A stretch of DNA of 64,000 nt from Talpa occidentalis (GCF_014898055.3 NW_026555331.1:101082684-101146683), one strand, 5' to 3'. Shown: positions 1-13,230, numbered from the stretch's first letter. Numbers and translations: made by a program. The notes: a model not told the origin generated them from the letters alone.

Positions 1-110
1 TGAAGATGCATCACTGAATTATTATGGCTTATTTTAACAGTCAGTAAAGTTGGCAGGTATAATGTTTGAAAAACATTTCATCTGATAACTCCATTTAAAG
101 TTCAAAACCT

Positions 111-391
111 GGGGCCTCCCTGGTAGCGCAAGGGGTTAAGCGCAGCACTATGGAGCAGTCAGCAGTCACTGCAGCAAGAGTTCAATCCCCCTCAGGCCAG
201 GGAACAACCCACATGACACAACAGACCTCTCCTATCTCGCCCGCTGCTCCCCTCAGCAGTGTACTCTGGTCAATCTGCCTGTTCTGTTCCCCACTCTGTC
301 TCTGGTGAATCCTCTCACCCTCACCCCCTATACCTCTAGTCTGTACCCCAGCTCTTGTATGCATAAATGGGTAGATCTTTGGGGAAAAAAA
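111..391 (+). mobile_element. SINE type B
   Basis: Full-length with target duplication TAAAGTTCAAAACCT at 96-110 and 392-406. The tail is altered (GTAGATCTTTGGGGAAAAAA). Minus-strand translations here are meaningless. Confidence 0.95.
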
Positions 392-406
392 TAAAGTTCA
401 AAACCT

Positions 407-2160
407 TTGGTGTAAAATTAGGCATCCCAGAACACAAACACCATCTCATTCCTTAATCTGAAATCACAGCCAAGGGATCCAGGGATGGAATTCAGGGAAT
501 TGGGATTGGGGAAAGAGGTCGCATTATTTTCACTATCCCCTAAACTGAAATTTGGCACTTCCTTCAATTATGGATATTGGCATTAAACCACAATAAAATT
601 ACAGTACTTGTAATTCTGACATCAATATAAATCAGGTATTTTCATAAGTTGTTCCAAGTTTTTAAGTATCATCTATACTCACTACTGTGAAAGTTAAGGG
701 TATTGTTAGAACTTATTACTTATGTTAAGAAGCATATTACTATGAGTTTTAACAATTTTTACTATTATTTCAAAATAACTCCTTTCCTTTATAATTTTAT
801 TCTTTGCACTTACAAACATCCTAGTAGGGCCTTGGTTGCAGATTGCCGAAAGAATCCACAGTACAGAAAACATTTAAAAAAATCTCACATTTCTTCAAAT
901 GCCCACATATTGCAGACATAATATACATTACATCCATTACATAGTACCTCTTATTACTCTATATATACTATACATTATATTACTACAGACACATCTATTA
1001 TATATAATTTATCTATTATATCTATTATGTTATATACAATTATACAATATAAGATACACAATGTATAACAATTAATTATGCAGGGGTTACATTACATATA
1101 TAGCATGAGACTCTATATTATTACATATACATGTGTGTATGTACATAGGTCTACCCCTTCCTCCATATTGTCAGAGAGAAAAAAGGGAGGAACAGAAGGA
1201 AGGAGGGAGGAGTTCTGCCCACCTGTGGCTATGCAGGTGTCCTTCTCCTTTTCCTAATAAACCTGTACTTTTAAAATGTAAAAAAAAAAAGAGAACAGAA
1301 AGGACATTAACTGAGATTGTACTATAGATGCCACACAATGACCCCCTTAGAAGGAAATTTATAGTCAACTACCTATTTTTAAAAAAGGAAAAAAAAAGGA
1401 CCAGCAATTGGACTTGAGATCTCAAGTGAAATAATTAACTTCTAAAATTTAGAACTATAATAAATTTCCCTTTCAAGGTCAAATACTTCACTCATTTTGA
1501 AGCACCACAGCAAACCATCAGTTTAGTTAAGACTAAATTGACAAAACTGACAGCCTGGTCCTTTGTTTCTTCCATTCTCCAAGTAAGAGAACAAACAGGC
1601 CACAGATACCGCCTCTCCCTGAGGGAGCTCTCAAGAAATAGTGATTAACCAATCTCAGGTACATCCTGTTTGTAATCACAAAATGGCAGAGGAAGGAAGT
1701 AACATTTTACTTTATTTTTATGAGAGTGAAACAAAGCACAATCTTAAGGAGCAAAAGAGATGGTGAAAAGGTCAATTTAAGAAAACAATTTCAAATACCA
1801 CCTAGTCTCAGAATTTTCACATGAAATACTAGTCTAGGGTTGGTTTCAAAATAACTCACATGCTAGTAATTGTTAAAACTACAAGATAGGTCCTGTCACT
1901 CTACTTTTGTATAAGATTTATATTTTCTATAAAAGCCTTAAAATATACCCTATTAAAATGATTTCTACTACATATATTTCAAAACTGCTATAATTTGCAT
2001 CAGTTATTCAAACTGTGTAAATGTCTGCCCTGAGTAACCAAGAAGCTAAAATTTACTACCCACATTCAAGTACTCATCTCTTTTTGTCCAAAAGCAGTGT
2101 TAAGAATTTAAGTATTCACCCCTATTAGACTTATTTTTCTAGGTATAAGCATTACTAAAT
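407..2160. other. Intronic DNA without recognised features
   Basis: Apart from the AT-rich tract at 955-1135 I see only ordinary intronic sequence. Confidence 0.6.
955..1135. repeat. AT-rich low-complexity tract
   Basis: Irregular TATATA/TATTA text without a clean repeat unit. Confidence 0.7.
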
Positions 2161-2170
2161 AATTTTCCAG

Positions 2171-2430
2171 GGGCCTCCCCGGTGGCGCAGTGGTTGAGCG
2201 CTTCGTTGAGAGGCTGCCCGCAGCCTCTGCAGCGCTGGTTCGATCCCCGGCCGCCAGGTGAGGGTCCCACATGGTGCGCAGACCTCTCCTGCCACCCGCT
2301 GCCCCCTCAGCAGTGTACTTCGTCAGTCCGCCTGCTCTGTTCTCCGCTCTGACTCTGGTGAATTGTCTCATCCACCAGCACTTCTGACTGTACCCCGTGC
2401 TTGTATAAATAAATAAATCTTTTTAAAAAA
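2171..2430 (+). mobile_element. SINE type A
   Basis: Full-length; tRNA head and TATAAATAAATAAATC tail. Short duplication AATTTTCCA/AATTTCCA at the ends. Confidence 0.93.
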
Positions 2431-2439
2431 ATTTCCAAA

Positions 2440-4020
2440 ACTATACATATAAGTGTGCATACAGGGTTCAGGTCAACTAGCAGGTGATTACTCGTATTAC
2501 AAAAACAAATATCTACTTCACAGGACTCCCAAGTAATTCTTTAAATAGAATACCATCTTTTGTACATTCAAAGTAATCCATTAACCATCTTTTCCCAAGG
2601 CATTCTTCAAAAATGGAATTTACTGCCAAATAATTATTTCCCTTAAATGGCTACCCAGTTTCCATTATCTGATTCTCTCAAGTTTCATTTTAGACAAACA
2701 TCAGACTCTTTTCATACAGCTAGTGAGCTACTGTTTTGACATCTCAAATTGTTCTTTCCCACTTAGCCAGGAAATAAGTTTACACTCCACAGCCTCACCC
2801 TTGGCCACTAACCCCAAACTCCACTCCATACCAGAGCCAAAATGTTCCCCTGCACAGGCTGACTCCAACCGTCCAACACACCAGCATATTTCTGACCTAA
2901 AAGGTACTTAAGGAAACCCACCCCAATCAGTTGTACTTACTTACCAAGCTGACTGTACACAACTGAAACACCATCACCTGCTTCTCCAGGCTCCCATTCG
3001 AGCTTCAGAATTGGGTTCTTTAGATTTGATTCTTAATACTTGAGAGTCAAGAAAATAGATACTAAAATTTGCTTCTACCAATTGATTACAAATAATTAAA
3101 GTTCAATTTAACTAAAAGCAAAGTAAACTGGTGTTTCATCTCTTAAACCTAATTAGTAATGGGATACATGGCACACGATAGCAGGGACTCAAGTTTCTCA
3201 GTCACTGCTGTTTTCAGAGCCTGGAACAGTGTTTGGCACCTGAGAAGCTCTCAGTTGATAATAATTAAATTTGTTATAATATGTAGAAAGAAGAAAAATA
3301 CAGGAGTCAGAAACTACTAGCATTTCCCATAATTTTCTTAAAAATTATAAAGAGATTGAGAAAAACTGTTATGCAACCACCCCGGCCAGGTAGGTTCACC
3401 ATCAGTTTGGGCAGCTTAAAAGAGAAACTTGGAGCCCTTGGTATCATCCTCACAGGGGAAACAAACCAGCAGGGAGACAGCAACTTGGGCCCCTGTGAAT
3501 CTCTGTAACCTCTTTCCTCTGGGCTTTCTCTGGCATTCTCACGGTCTCTTCCCCTCAACGCCGAGCTATCGCTGAGTAACACTGTCCTTATAGCGCTGAC
3601 CTCTAGGCACAGGTGTGCACACTTGCACATGCGCACACACCCATGCTCAGGTGTCCATAGTCAGGCACTGTGCCCCACACCCACATGCCATTTACATTAA
3701 CAAGATTTAGGTCAAAGGTGATAGCCAGAGAGGCTAGCTAATGGCGTACAAGTTGCCACAATTTAAGCTTGAGAAAACTCCCACAAAAATGATTTGATCA
3801 GCTGTTGTTAAAAAAACAACCTATTTATAAGTTGACCAAACAGACTTGAAGGGTTTTTTCCAAGAGGGGGTAATGAAGTTCTCAGGATAACGTTTTTAAA
3901 CTTTTAAGTCTACTGTGCTTGAAATGTTAGTAACCACAAAAATTCAGTGGCAAAATTATTAAAAGCACACTTAATTACAGGATAGAGAGCCAACAGAGAA
4001 GCTCGTGTAGACTTTAAAGC
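2440..4020. other. Intronic DNA, mostly unrecognised
   Basis: Only a short MIR/L2-like trace (3190-3265). A GC-richer patch at 3380-3670 has no recognisable family. Confidence 0.6.
3190..3265 (+). repeat. MIR/L2-like 3' end trace
   Basis: AGAGCCTGGAACAGTGTTTGG and CACCTGAGAAGCTCTCAGTTG resemble the shared 3' motif of MIR and L2 (aacagtgcctggcacatagtaggcgctcaat). A similar trace is at 10385-10440. Confidence 0.45.
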
Positions 4021-4023
4021 ACC

Positions 4024-4258
4024 TTTTTTTAAAGATTGATTGATTTATGCATATAAGAACTGGGGTACAGGCCAGAGGTGTGGGGGGTGAGAGGATTCAC
4101 CAAAGACAGAGTGGGGAACTTAACAGGAGGACTGACCAAAATACACTGCTGAGGGGAGCAGCGGGCCAGACAGGAGAGGTGTGCTGCGCCATGGCTGCAG
4201 TGGCTGTGAATAGCTTCATAAGTTGCGTCTTAACCCCTTGTGCCATCAGGGAGGCCCT
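4024..4258 (-). mobile_element. SINE type B
   Basis: Minus copy beginning with a T run and ending GGGAGGCCC; internal deletion of the middle (the second tRNA-adjacent part is shortened). Ends repeat AAAGCAC. Confidence 0.92.
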
Positions 4259-4954
4259 AAAGCACTTTTTAAAGATCTTTAGTATAAATGATGGAACTGA
4301 TTTAAATTGACTTTTCAGAAATTTTCAAATTGACACTATAAAAACTAATTAAATCAACCTCCATATGACTATAGCAGTTTCATTATCAAATAAGATCACT
4401 ATACTCACACCTGTACCAACAAATCCCACTTATATGGCCTGTCATGCTGAAGTACTTAAGTCAACAGGCTTAAGTACACAAAAGATAAGGACCTTTTCTG
4501 TTTAAACCTAACTACACACCTTCATTGCTCCAAAAAGTGATCAACAAAAATTCCTTGATATCAGATATGCACTATTTATTCCTAATTACTTAATAACTAT
4601 CTTTTCTAACAGTTAGTTTGTTCACATCAAAGTCCCAACAAGTTGTACACATGTGTATAGGTGATATCTTTTAGGTCTAGTTGGTACAAGATTTTCCCTT
4701 CAGTGTTTTCTTGCCATTTATTTGGCAGGTCAGTTAATAAATCCTGTACAATTATTCTGGATTTTGCTCACTCATCCTCTTTGTGTCATTGTAATATTTA
4801 TTTGAATAATTGAATGTTGACTGATATAAAATGATATATAATGCTTTTATTATAAAGCATAAAATATCTAACAAACCCACCTCACAAAACAAGCCAACTG
4901 AAGCTACCTTCCCAGAACATAATAACCATCCCTCCCAAAATTGCCATTTCCTAG

Positions 4955-5530
4955 ATCTGCCATGCAACCCAATAATTTTACTCCTGAAGAATACAAAAAC
5001 ACTAATTCGAAAGGAAACCTCTACTCCCATGTTTATTGCAGCAGTACTTACTGTAAGCACTACTTACAATAGCCAAGCTATGGAGACAATCTAAATACAC
5101 ACCCCCCCAAAAAAAAATGACTGGATCAAGAAGACATGGCATATATGCATCTTAGAATATTACTCAGCAATCAAAAGATAAACTCATGTCATTTGCAGCA
5201 ACATGGATAGGGCTGGAAGGGATTATGCTAAGTGAAGTAAGACAGAAGAAGACAAATACCAGATTGTGTCACTTATACAAGGGAATATAAAAAAACAAAA
5301 CAAGGGTTCAGATAAATACAAGCTTAAAAGGTAATCCTTGAAAGCTGTCTAGAGAATTGAGGCAACCAGAGGGAGAGGATTAGAACAAAGTGGGAAGTGA
5401 GTGCAATGGACTACAGTGGTAGATTATGGGTGTTTTGGTGGTTGGTTGTGCTCCGGTAACTATACCTTGAAGGGGAGAACCCACTTCCAAAACACAAACA
5501 ATGCAAATAAACATTACCTCAATAAATCAT
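4955..5530 (+). mobile_element. L1 3' end (ORF2 C-terminus and 3' UTR)
   Basis: Contains the usual L1 ORF2 tail text: CAATAATTTTACTCCTGAAGA, CATGTTTATTGCAGCAG, ACAATAGCCAAGCTATGGA, GACTGGATCAAGAAGA, GAATATTACTCAGCAATCAA and GCAACATGGATAGGGCTGGA. A 3' UTR follows and ends CAATAAATC. It is diverged and 5'-truncated, and a SINE (5536) has landed at its tail. Confidence 0.85.
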
Positions 5531-5535
5531 TTCTT

Positions 5536-5798
5536 GGGCCTCCCTGGTGGTGCAAGGGGTCAAGCATAGCCCTATGAAGCAATCTGCAGCCACTGTGGCA
5601 TGAGTTCCATCCCCGGCCACGGAGGTGACCCACATGGCACAGAAGACCTCTCCTGACTCGCCTGCTACTCCCCTCAGCAGTGCATTTCAGTCAGTCCACC
5701 TATTCTGTTTCCCGCTGTCTCTGGTGGATCCTCTCAACCCCCACACGTCTGGACTATACCCCAGTTATTGTATGCATAAATAAATAAATCTTAAAAAA
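5536..5798 (+). mobile_element. SINE type B
   Basis: Full-length, inserted at the tail of the L1 at 4955-5530; ATTTCTT is repeated at both ends. Confidence 0.93.
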
Positions 5799-5799
5799 A

Positions 5800-7340
5800 T
5801 ATTTCTTAAAAATGTGTAATTCCCATGCCTTTTATTTATAAATAGTATATTTTAATATTATTAAAAATATTATCAGATCTTAGGAATCAACAAAAATCTT
5901 GTTAAACATCTAGTCAGAGTTCAAATTCCCCCAATTAAAAATTTTGTTTAAGTTAATTGGGTTCAATCAGTATCCAAAAAAGTGCCCTCTATTGCATTCA
6001 GTTGAGTATGACTAATTTCATAATCCACGTTTTCCTTGTAATTTATTTGGAAAAACTAACAAAACCTGTCATTTATCTTGTAGTTTCTCGTTGCCTAGAT
6101 TTTTCTAATTATACCTCCATTGTGGTGTTTAATATAGCCCTCCATCCCCTATGAAAACAGTAATTAGATCAGAAGATGATTTCTTTCTGTTGTTACTTGT
6201 TTGGAGAGAGACAGTATTCGCTGGGGGTTGTTTCATGTTTCCACAAAAAAGATACCTTATCTCTGGTTGTCTTCCTGTGATTTGGCAATCATTAACAATC
6301 ACTGCTTAAATCATTATTTCACTGAGGGTTGAAAAATGATTTTCCCATTATATCATGCTTTCTGGTTGGTTTTTTTCTAAAGCTAGAATTCTTCCATAAA
6401 AAAATACCTTTCCCTTTTCAAATATTTGGATACTGAAGCACAATAAGTACAGTGAAGGCAGGGTAAATACTTGATTCTTTCCCTTCTACATCGGATGATT
6501 TTGTACCCCTATCTTATCCCTTGCCTCTGCTTTCACCTACTTCTGTAGTAGACAATCCCCTGTGTACTCTCCTTCCACCTCTAAACACACACTTTAGGCA
6601 TCTCTTCTTTTTCAACTCAGAGCTTTCTCTAAGGGTCAGAAAAATGCAGGAGCAACCCAAAGGCAGAGGAAAAACAAAACCCTTAGGATACACCCCAATT
6701 TACAGGACAGGGGGTTATTTCTAAAATAAATTAGCTTCATGCAAATCCTTGTCTCAATTTCTGCCATCAAAGGAGTCCAAATCATTTCAGAGCAATGAGT
6801 CACTGCCCCTGGCATTATCTAAAGATGACATGTGTCTTTTTTCCCAGTATCATTGTAAATTCATGGATTGAGAGATATTCTGTGTATCAACCCAACACAT
6901 TAATTTTTTTTGATGCTTAAATTGCCCAATTTTTGGCAGATCAGTGGACTCCTCGTCACCTTGGTTTCTGCATCTTTTAACAAGATTCCAATAATCTTTG
7001 AGAGCTCTTTTAGTTTCTATTATGACATAAAACCCAGGTTCACCTGATACACTTCCTGCCCTATGAAAAGTCTCATTTACATTGAACGTTGGTTCCTTTC
7101 AATCAGAAATAGTACATGGAGATTCCATCTGGTCACATGGATGTTCAACGTAACTGGGTTGGTCAGTGCTCCTAGGCCAAAGTAGAACATAGTATGCATT
7201 TTGTTTGAAAGAGAAATAAAATTTGTGTTCACGTTGATTATTTCCTATTCAAATTTTAGATTACTACTGTTTTGTCAAAAGTCTTTCATAGTTAATATGA
7301 ACTACCTTTCTATGTAAAGTCTGACAACTGATATAAGACA
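5800..7340. other. Intronic DNA without recognised features
   Basis: AT-rich sequence, no repeat family I can name, no exon signals. Confidence 0.6.
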
Positions 7341-7344
7341 GAAA

Positions 7345-7735
7345 CAAGACAGTGCTTTATAACTATAGTCTGAAATGCAAGTGTTGAAACCCTAACCCAC
7401 AATGTGATGGCGTTAGGAGGTGTGGGTCCTGGGAGGTGATTAGGCTCAATGAGATTACAAGCGGTAAAGCATCCATTATGGAACTGTGATCTTTAGAAGA
7501 CCAGGGCCCTTCTCCCTGAAGAAAGGTTTTAACAGCCCATGGTAAATGGGCAGCTGCCAACAGTCAGGGAGATGGCCCTTACCAAGAAGAGAATAAACCT
7601 GCCAGCACCTAAATCTTGAGTTCCCCAGCCTCCAGAACTGTGGGAGATAAATGTCTGTTCTTTAAACTGCCCAGCCTGTGGTATGTTGTTATAGGAGCCT
7701 GATTTCCAAAGACAGAGTCCATTATTTCACTTCAC
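7345..7735 (+). mobile_element. MaLR LTR (MLT1/MST type) fragment
   Basis: The text follows the MaLR LTR pattern: GTTGAAACCCTAACCC, AATGTGATGGCGTTAGGAGG, GGAGGTGATTAGG, later TTCCCCAGCCTCCAGAACTG, GAGATAAATGTCTGTT and TATGTTGTTATAGGAGCC. These are the diagnostic blocks of ERVL-MaLR LTRs, including the polyadenylation region near 7645. The subfamily is uncertain and the copy is diverged. Confidence 0.85.
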
Positions 7736-7739
7736 CCTC

Positions 7740-7865
7740 ACAAGTCATCATTTTATAGATTAGGAAATGAAAGTAGAAGTTTAACTTGTCCAAGTACACA
7801 CAGCTAACATTTGGCAGGGTCAGAATTCATCCAGTGTCTGTCCTCTTTACACTGTACGCAATCGT
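7740..7865 (-). repeat. MIR fragment
   Basis: ATTTTATAGATTAGGAAATGA, AACTTGTCCAAGTACACACAGC, and TCAGAATTCATCCAG follow the reverse complement of the MIR core. Confidence 0.75.
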
Positions 7866-7983
7866 ACTGATTTCACTTATCCAACCAATAGCGTAACCAT
7901 GTCAAATAATTTCAGAAAAATTACAGGCTGCATATTAAACCTAAATGGTAAAATATAAATTTTCACTTTGCCCCACAATTTTA

Positions 7984-8254
7984 TTTTTTTTTAAAGATTT
8001 ATTTATTTATGCATACAAGAGCTGGGGTACAGGCCAGAGTGCGGAAAGTGAGAGGATTCACCAGAGACAGAGTGGGGAACAGAACAGGCAGATCTACTGA
8101 AATAGACTGCTGAGGGGAGCAGTGGGCAAGGCAGGAGAGGTCTGCTGCGCCATGTGGGTTGCTCCCTGGCCAGCGGGAGCTCGAACTTGTGCTGCAGAGG
8201 CTGTGGATTGCTTCATAGTGCGTTGCTTTACCCCTTGCGCCACCAGGGAGGCCC
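7984..8254 (-). mobile_element. SINE type B
   Basis: Full-length minus copy with a perfect 15-bp duplication TGCCCCACAATTTTA at 7969-7983 and 8255-8269. Confidence 0.96.
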
Positions 8255-8805
8255 TGCCCCACAATTTTAAGCAGTCACAATTTATTATTAAGACTCATTG
8301 CTGACATTAAATGCACAAGATACATATTAATACCAAGAAAGGAAGACAACTATACTGGAAACTCAGCTAACTCAGATGCCTCAATATATTATGAAAATTG
8401 TATACACAGGCACCCAGGGACATACTTGCGGCTTTGAGAAGCCAGTGATTTCATGGTTAAGTCCTAAAACAATGAAATATATCAGACTGACAACCTTTTG
8501 TCCGAACTACCTGCCAAGGCCTAAACGTAATTTTTTACCTAATTTCACAAAAGGCTGTCCCATCTCTTTCTCTGAATTGTGGAATACCTCCACAATTCAT
8601 GCAGGAATCACTGCTCTCCCACTTGATAAAAGAGGCTGAGGCTAGGATCATAATCTAAACTGTTTTCACCAGCTGAAGACAAGAAGAGAAAACCAGATTT
8701 CACTGGTTACATGTTCCCCTTTGCCTTGTTTTCTTATGCAAAAAACCAGGACACAAAGTCTGCATTTGGACTGGTCATTTTCAAATTAAAAGTCAAGCCA
8801 TGTGG

Positions 8806-9079
8806 GGCCTCCCCAGTGGCGCAGAGGGTTGAGTACAGCGCTGTGAAGCTGTCCACAACCTCTGCAGCGCGGGTTCGATTCCTAGCCGGCCAGGGAGATT
8901 CCCACTTGGCATGGCAGACCTCTCCTGTCATGCCCACTGCTCCCCTCAGCAGTGTATTTCGGTTGTCTGCCGGTTCTGTTCCCCACTCTGTCTCTGGTGA
9001 ATCCTCTCACCCTCCTGCGCCTCTGGCCTGTACCCCAGCTCTTGTATAAAAATGAATAAATCTTTTAAAAAAAAAAAAA
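8806..9079 (+). mobile_element. SINE type C
   Basis: Full-length; duplication AAAGTCAAGYCATGTGG with one mismatch (ending 8805 and 9095). Confidence 0.95.
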
Positions 9080-9417
9080 AAGTCAAGTCATGTGGACCCA
9101 AGCAGTACAGTGTAGCCACTTTGATGTACCACTTGGGGGCACTCTGTATCGGCTGCAGCTTTTCACTCCAACTCAATCTACAGCCAGAGCCATGTGTTCA
9201 ACCTGGCCAAATTTAATGTTTGTAATTATTACTTGAATTAACACAATATTGAGTACTGTCACTATAGCTACCCTTTCTGAGTTATACAGTTCTAACTACC
9301 TATTTAGCATCAATTTTCTCTCTTCCAAAAATGTTAAGTCTAGCCACAGAAATTAGACTTTTTAGGAGAGTCTTTAAGAGTATATCAGGTTAACCTCAGG
9401 TTAAGAATCTCTGTGCA

Positions 9418-9678
9418 GGGCCTCCCTGGTGGCGCAGGCGGTTGAGCACCGCACTGTGAAGCTGTCTGCAGCCTCTGCAGTGCGGGTTCGATCCCCACCA
9501 GTGAGAATCCACATGACGCGGCAGACCTCTCCTATCTTACCCGCTGCTCCCCTCAGCAGTATATTTCATCAGTCTACCTGTTCTGTTCTCCGCTCTGTCT
9601 CTGGTGAATCCTCTCACCCTCCAGCACATCTGGCCTGTACCCCGGTTCTTGTATAAATAAATAAATCATTAAAAAAAA
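9418..9678 (+). mobile_element. SINE type C, first of a head-to-tail pair
   Basis: Full-length; target AGAATCTCTGTGCA stands at 9404-9417 and again at 9681-9694, directly before the next SINE. Confidence 0.95.
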
Positions 9679-9694
9679 GAAGAATCTCTGTGCA

Positions 9695-9998
9695 GCGCCT
9701 CCCTGGAGGTGCAGGGGTTAAAGTCTCAGCACTATCAAGTTATTGCCACCCACTGTGACATGAGTTCCATCCCCACCAGGGAGCTACCCACATGGTGCAG
9801 AAGACCTCTCCTGCCTCGCCCACTGCTCCCCTCAGTAATGTATTTCAGTCAGTCTGCCTGTTCTGTTCCCCACTCTGTCTCTGGTGAGTGCTCTCACCCT
9901 CCACACCTCTGGCCTGTACCCCAGTTCTTGCACGCATGCATAAATAAATCTTTAAAAAAAATTTTTAAATAAAAAAAATGAAGTGACTCAAAAAAAAA
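9695..9998 (+). mobile_element. SINE type B, second of a head-to-tail pair
   Basis: Starts exactly after the second target copy; a third copy of the target (ATCTCTGTGCA) follows at 10000-10010. The tail carries an extra AT-rich stretch with TGAAGTGACTCA. Confidence 0.93.
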
Positions 9999-10010
9999 AA
10001 TCTCTGTGCA

Positions 10011-11695
10011 AGACTGAGTCCCACCTGCTGGGTCAAAAGTTAGGCCACATGTACAGGGAAGAAAAGCGTGTTTTTGCTGCAACAGTTAAAAAGGATGCCA
10101 GATCCTAGTGAATTGAATAGTGTATGGAAGAAAGGTAAAGTATATTATTCCCTTAACTGCACAAGTAAAGAGATGTAATTCCATGGCTAATCTAAGAACC
10201 ATCAACATTAGAATCACAGGAAGCCTTACTTAAAATGATTCCAGGGTTCCAACACAGACCTCATAAATCAGAATCTCTAGAGGTAGGGCAGGGAAATGTG
10301 GTTTCACACACACTTACGTTTATGTCGGCCACTGAGGTCTATTTAACAGGGCAAGTCCCATGAGGACAAAATTATTTCTAACTTACCCACTGCTGTATAC
10401 TCCAATGCTTAGCAGATTGTCTGGCTCCTAACAGGCATTTTTAACATTGTTTAAACAAGAAAATAAAGGAACACAGACTTTCTTGACATTATGATGCAAA
10501 GTGAGAATCTAAGGTGATTCTTCTATCATCCACCCCTCAGCTCTCAGATCTCCATGGGAACAACATCAACCTTTTAATCCTCTTAACTTAAACAGAGGTA
10601 TATTTATCTTTTAAAGTTGCAAAGCTTATCTTCATCTATGCAGAACAGTCTGACAGCCCTAAGTGTGTAAAGGAAACTTGACTGAAGCCAGTGGTATAGG
10701 CTGGTGGCAGAATTTAAGAAGAACTGAATGTTCTGTATTCTCTGTTATTACCAATGCTTGAATTTACATACTGCCAGCTATCTCTTTTCTAGGAAAACTG
10801 TCTATTCAAAGGAAGAATATAGTTAAAGTTCTCACACTTTTAAGATAGGTGCAAAGTAAGCCAAAAGAACACTGAAAAATCATCAAATTCATAGTGTACA
10901 AGCTGATCCTTAGTTCCTGAATAACCAAAGATAGCAGTCATCATACTGAGACTTAATCTGAAAATCCACCCTTAAACAAAAATATAAACACCAGTATCTT
11001 AACTAACCACAAAAATACATGTAGTTGCACACAGGGGAGAATTCTATTTTAAATAAAGGGCTCACTGCCTGTATGACTCAAATGTAGCTCTTTCAAAAGT
11101 ACATTAACACAATATAGCAAATTACACATATCTTCCTTGAAAATTAGGGTGGTCACTAGGGAATAAGTACTTGGATATAAAACCTCTAATATGTTTGAGT
11201 CACACTGAAAATTAATCATTCCCATATTTTTCCACAGTTAAACTAATTTTATAAATACCATTGCATTTTTTCCAACAAGTCTCAGCTTATTTTTAACAAG
11301 TGCTTTTTAAAGCTGTGTATCTTAAAACCACTCTTATTCAATGGAAAAGTGACTAATCACATGAGGCTACTGAGCATGTACAATGTGGCTAGTCTAGTCC
11401 AAATTGAATTGTTCTGAGTGTAAAATACACAAAAGACTTTGAAGACTTAGTACCAAAAGAATAAAACTTTTCAACAATTTTTATACTGATCATATGTTAC
11501 ATGATTACAGGCTATGTTGTGATGTATAAAATTAATTTATCCTGGTACTTGTTAATCCTTACTGTGGCTACTAGAAAAGCTAAAATTACCGATCTAGTTC
11601 ATATCTTTCAATTTGATGTATTATCTTAAACAGTACACTTGATACTCAGACAAAACTAGTTGATTAAATTTTGTGTTTGTCAAGGAAATTTCAGG
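10011..11695. other. Intronic DNA, nearly featureless
   Basis: Weak ancient repeat traces at 10195-10440; nothing else seen. Confidence 0.6.
10195..10305. repeat. Possible ancient MER-type DNA transposon trace
   Basis: ATTAGAATCACAGGAAGCCT and AATCAGAATCTCTAGAGGTAGG recall the short non-autonomous DNA elements with the text 'ttagaatcacctggg..cagaatctctggggg'. Short and diverged; family name uncertain. Confidence 0.35.
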
Positions 11696-11712
11696 AACAA
11701 AGTTTCATATGA

Positions 11713-11957
11713 GGGCCTCCCTGGTGGCTCAAGGGGTTAAGCACCGCACTATGAAGCAATTCACAGCCTCTGCAGCACAAGTTCAATCCCAGGCCAGCCA
11801 GGGAGCAACCAACATGACGCAGCAGACCTCTCTTGACTCGCCTGCTGCTCCCCTCAGCAGTTCTGTTCCCCACTCTGTCTCTGGTGGATCCTCTCGCGCC
11901 CCACATCTCTGGCCTGTGCCCCAGCTCTTGTATGCATAAATAAATAAATCTAAAAAA
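11713..11957 (+). mobile_element. SINE type B, internally deleted
   Basis: Lacks a short block after CTCAGCAG; flanked by ACAAAGTTTCATATGA and ACAATGTTTCATATGA. Confidence 0.94.
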
Positions 11958-12692
11958 AACAATGTTTCATATGAAATATTTGCTTTCCACAAAAAGTCAC
12001 CATCATGCAATGAACTGTGTCTGCAAAAAGAGGTACTTTAAGTTAACAGAACTTTTTTAAAGTACTGAATTTTGAATATAAGGATTGTTCTATCTTAACA
12101 TTTTTAATTTCTTATCACTGATAACTGGATGTGGTCCTTATCCAAGGCAGATCCTTATTTTTCTTTTTTTTTCTTAATGGGAAAGTTGCAGGTGATTATT
12201 ATCAAATTGTATCAGCTTCTAATCAACTTTATCAACTCTAATAATCACACTACCTAAGAGTCTGAAGAATGAAGAATGCTTAGAAGCCTTCTCTTCTTCA
12301 ATAACTAGCGATATACAACACACATGGCTTATTTTTCCAATTCTTCTAAGTTTTGTGTAATGTGGGGAAAAAAACAAAGGAAGACAAATTTGATCAAAAC
12401 ATCTCTGCCTAATATTCCTAGTCCCCAGCAGCACAACCCTTATTTTACTTTCAGAATTATGCTCAACTTTGCTGATAACCCCTTATCCCAGCAGAAAGCA
12501 TAATATAAATGCAATGTAATCATACCAGTCCCTAAGAACAGCAAATCTTTCCTGCTTAATAAATTATTTTATCTTCTAATGAGGTTTTAAGATTCTTGAT
12601 AAAGAACCAGTTAAATAAATTTTATTTAAATGCAACATGCTTCCCTTATTAATTTTTTTCCAGACTTAAACTCACATTAAGAAACTATTTGA

Positions 12693-12948
12693 GAGCCTCC
12701 CCAGTGGCGCAGCAGTTGAGCGCTGGGTTGCGAAGCTGCCAGCAGCCTGTGCAGCACCGGTTCAATCCCCACATCCCACATGGCGCGCAGACCTCTCCTG
12801 CTGCCCACTGCTCCCCTCAGCAGTGTATTTCTTCAGTCTGCCTGTTCTGTTCTCCGCTCTGGCTCTGGTGAATTCTCTCACCCTCCACGCTTCTGACTGT
12901 ACCTAGTGCTTGTATAAATAAATACATAAATCTTTTTTAAAAAAAAAA
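12693..12948 (+). mobile_element. SINE type A, first of a triplet
   Basis: Target AGAAACTATTTGA at 12680-12692 and 12950-12962. B-box region shortened. Confidence 0.94.
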
Positions 12949-12962
12949 AAGAAACTATTTGA

Positions 12963-13230
12963 GGGGCTTCCCTGGTGGAGCAAGGGATTAAGCACTGCAC
13001 TATGAGGTAGTCCGCAGCCTCTACAGCACAAATTCAATCCCGGGCCAGCCAGGGAGCTACCCACATGGTGCAGCAGACCTCTCCTGTCTCACCAGCTGCT
13101 ACCCTCAGCAGTGTATTTCAGTCAGTCTACCTGTTCTGTTCCCTACTCTGTCTCTGGTGAATCCTCTCACCCCCTGCACCTCTGGCCTGTACCCCAGTTC
13201 TTGTATATATAAATAAATTTAAAAAAAGAA
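12963..13230 (+). mobile_element. SINE type B, second of a triplet
   Basis: Begins right after the second target copy; AGAAATGATTTGA, a third copy with changes, follows at 13233-13245. Confidence 0.94.

Noticed and set aside
8711..9049. Many 60-110 codon ORFs with recurring peptides such as SAGLRSCPQPLQ or RQTSP..PAAPLSS
   Set aside because: They are translations of SINE copies in various frames.
9418..9500. Free-standing tRNA genes suggested by A and B boxes
   Set aside because: All such matches are the heads of SINE copies; no cloverleaf with an intact acceptor stem stands alone.
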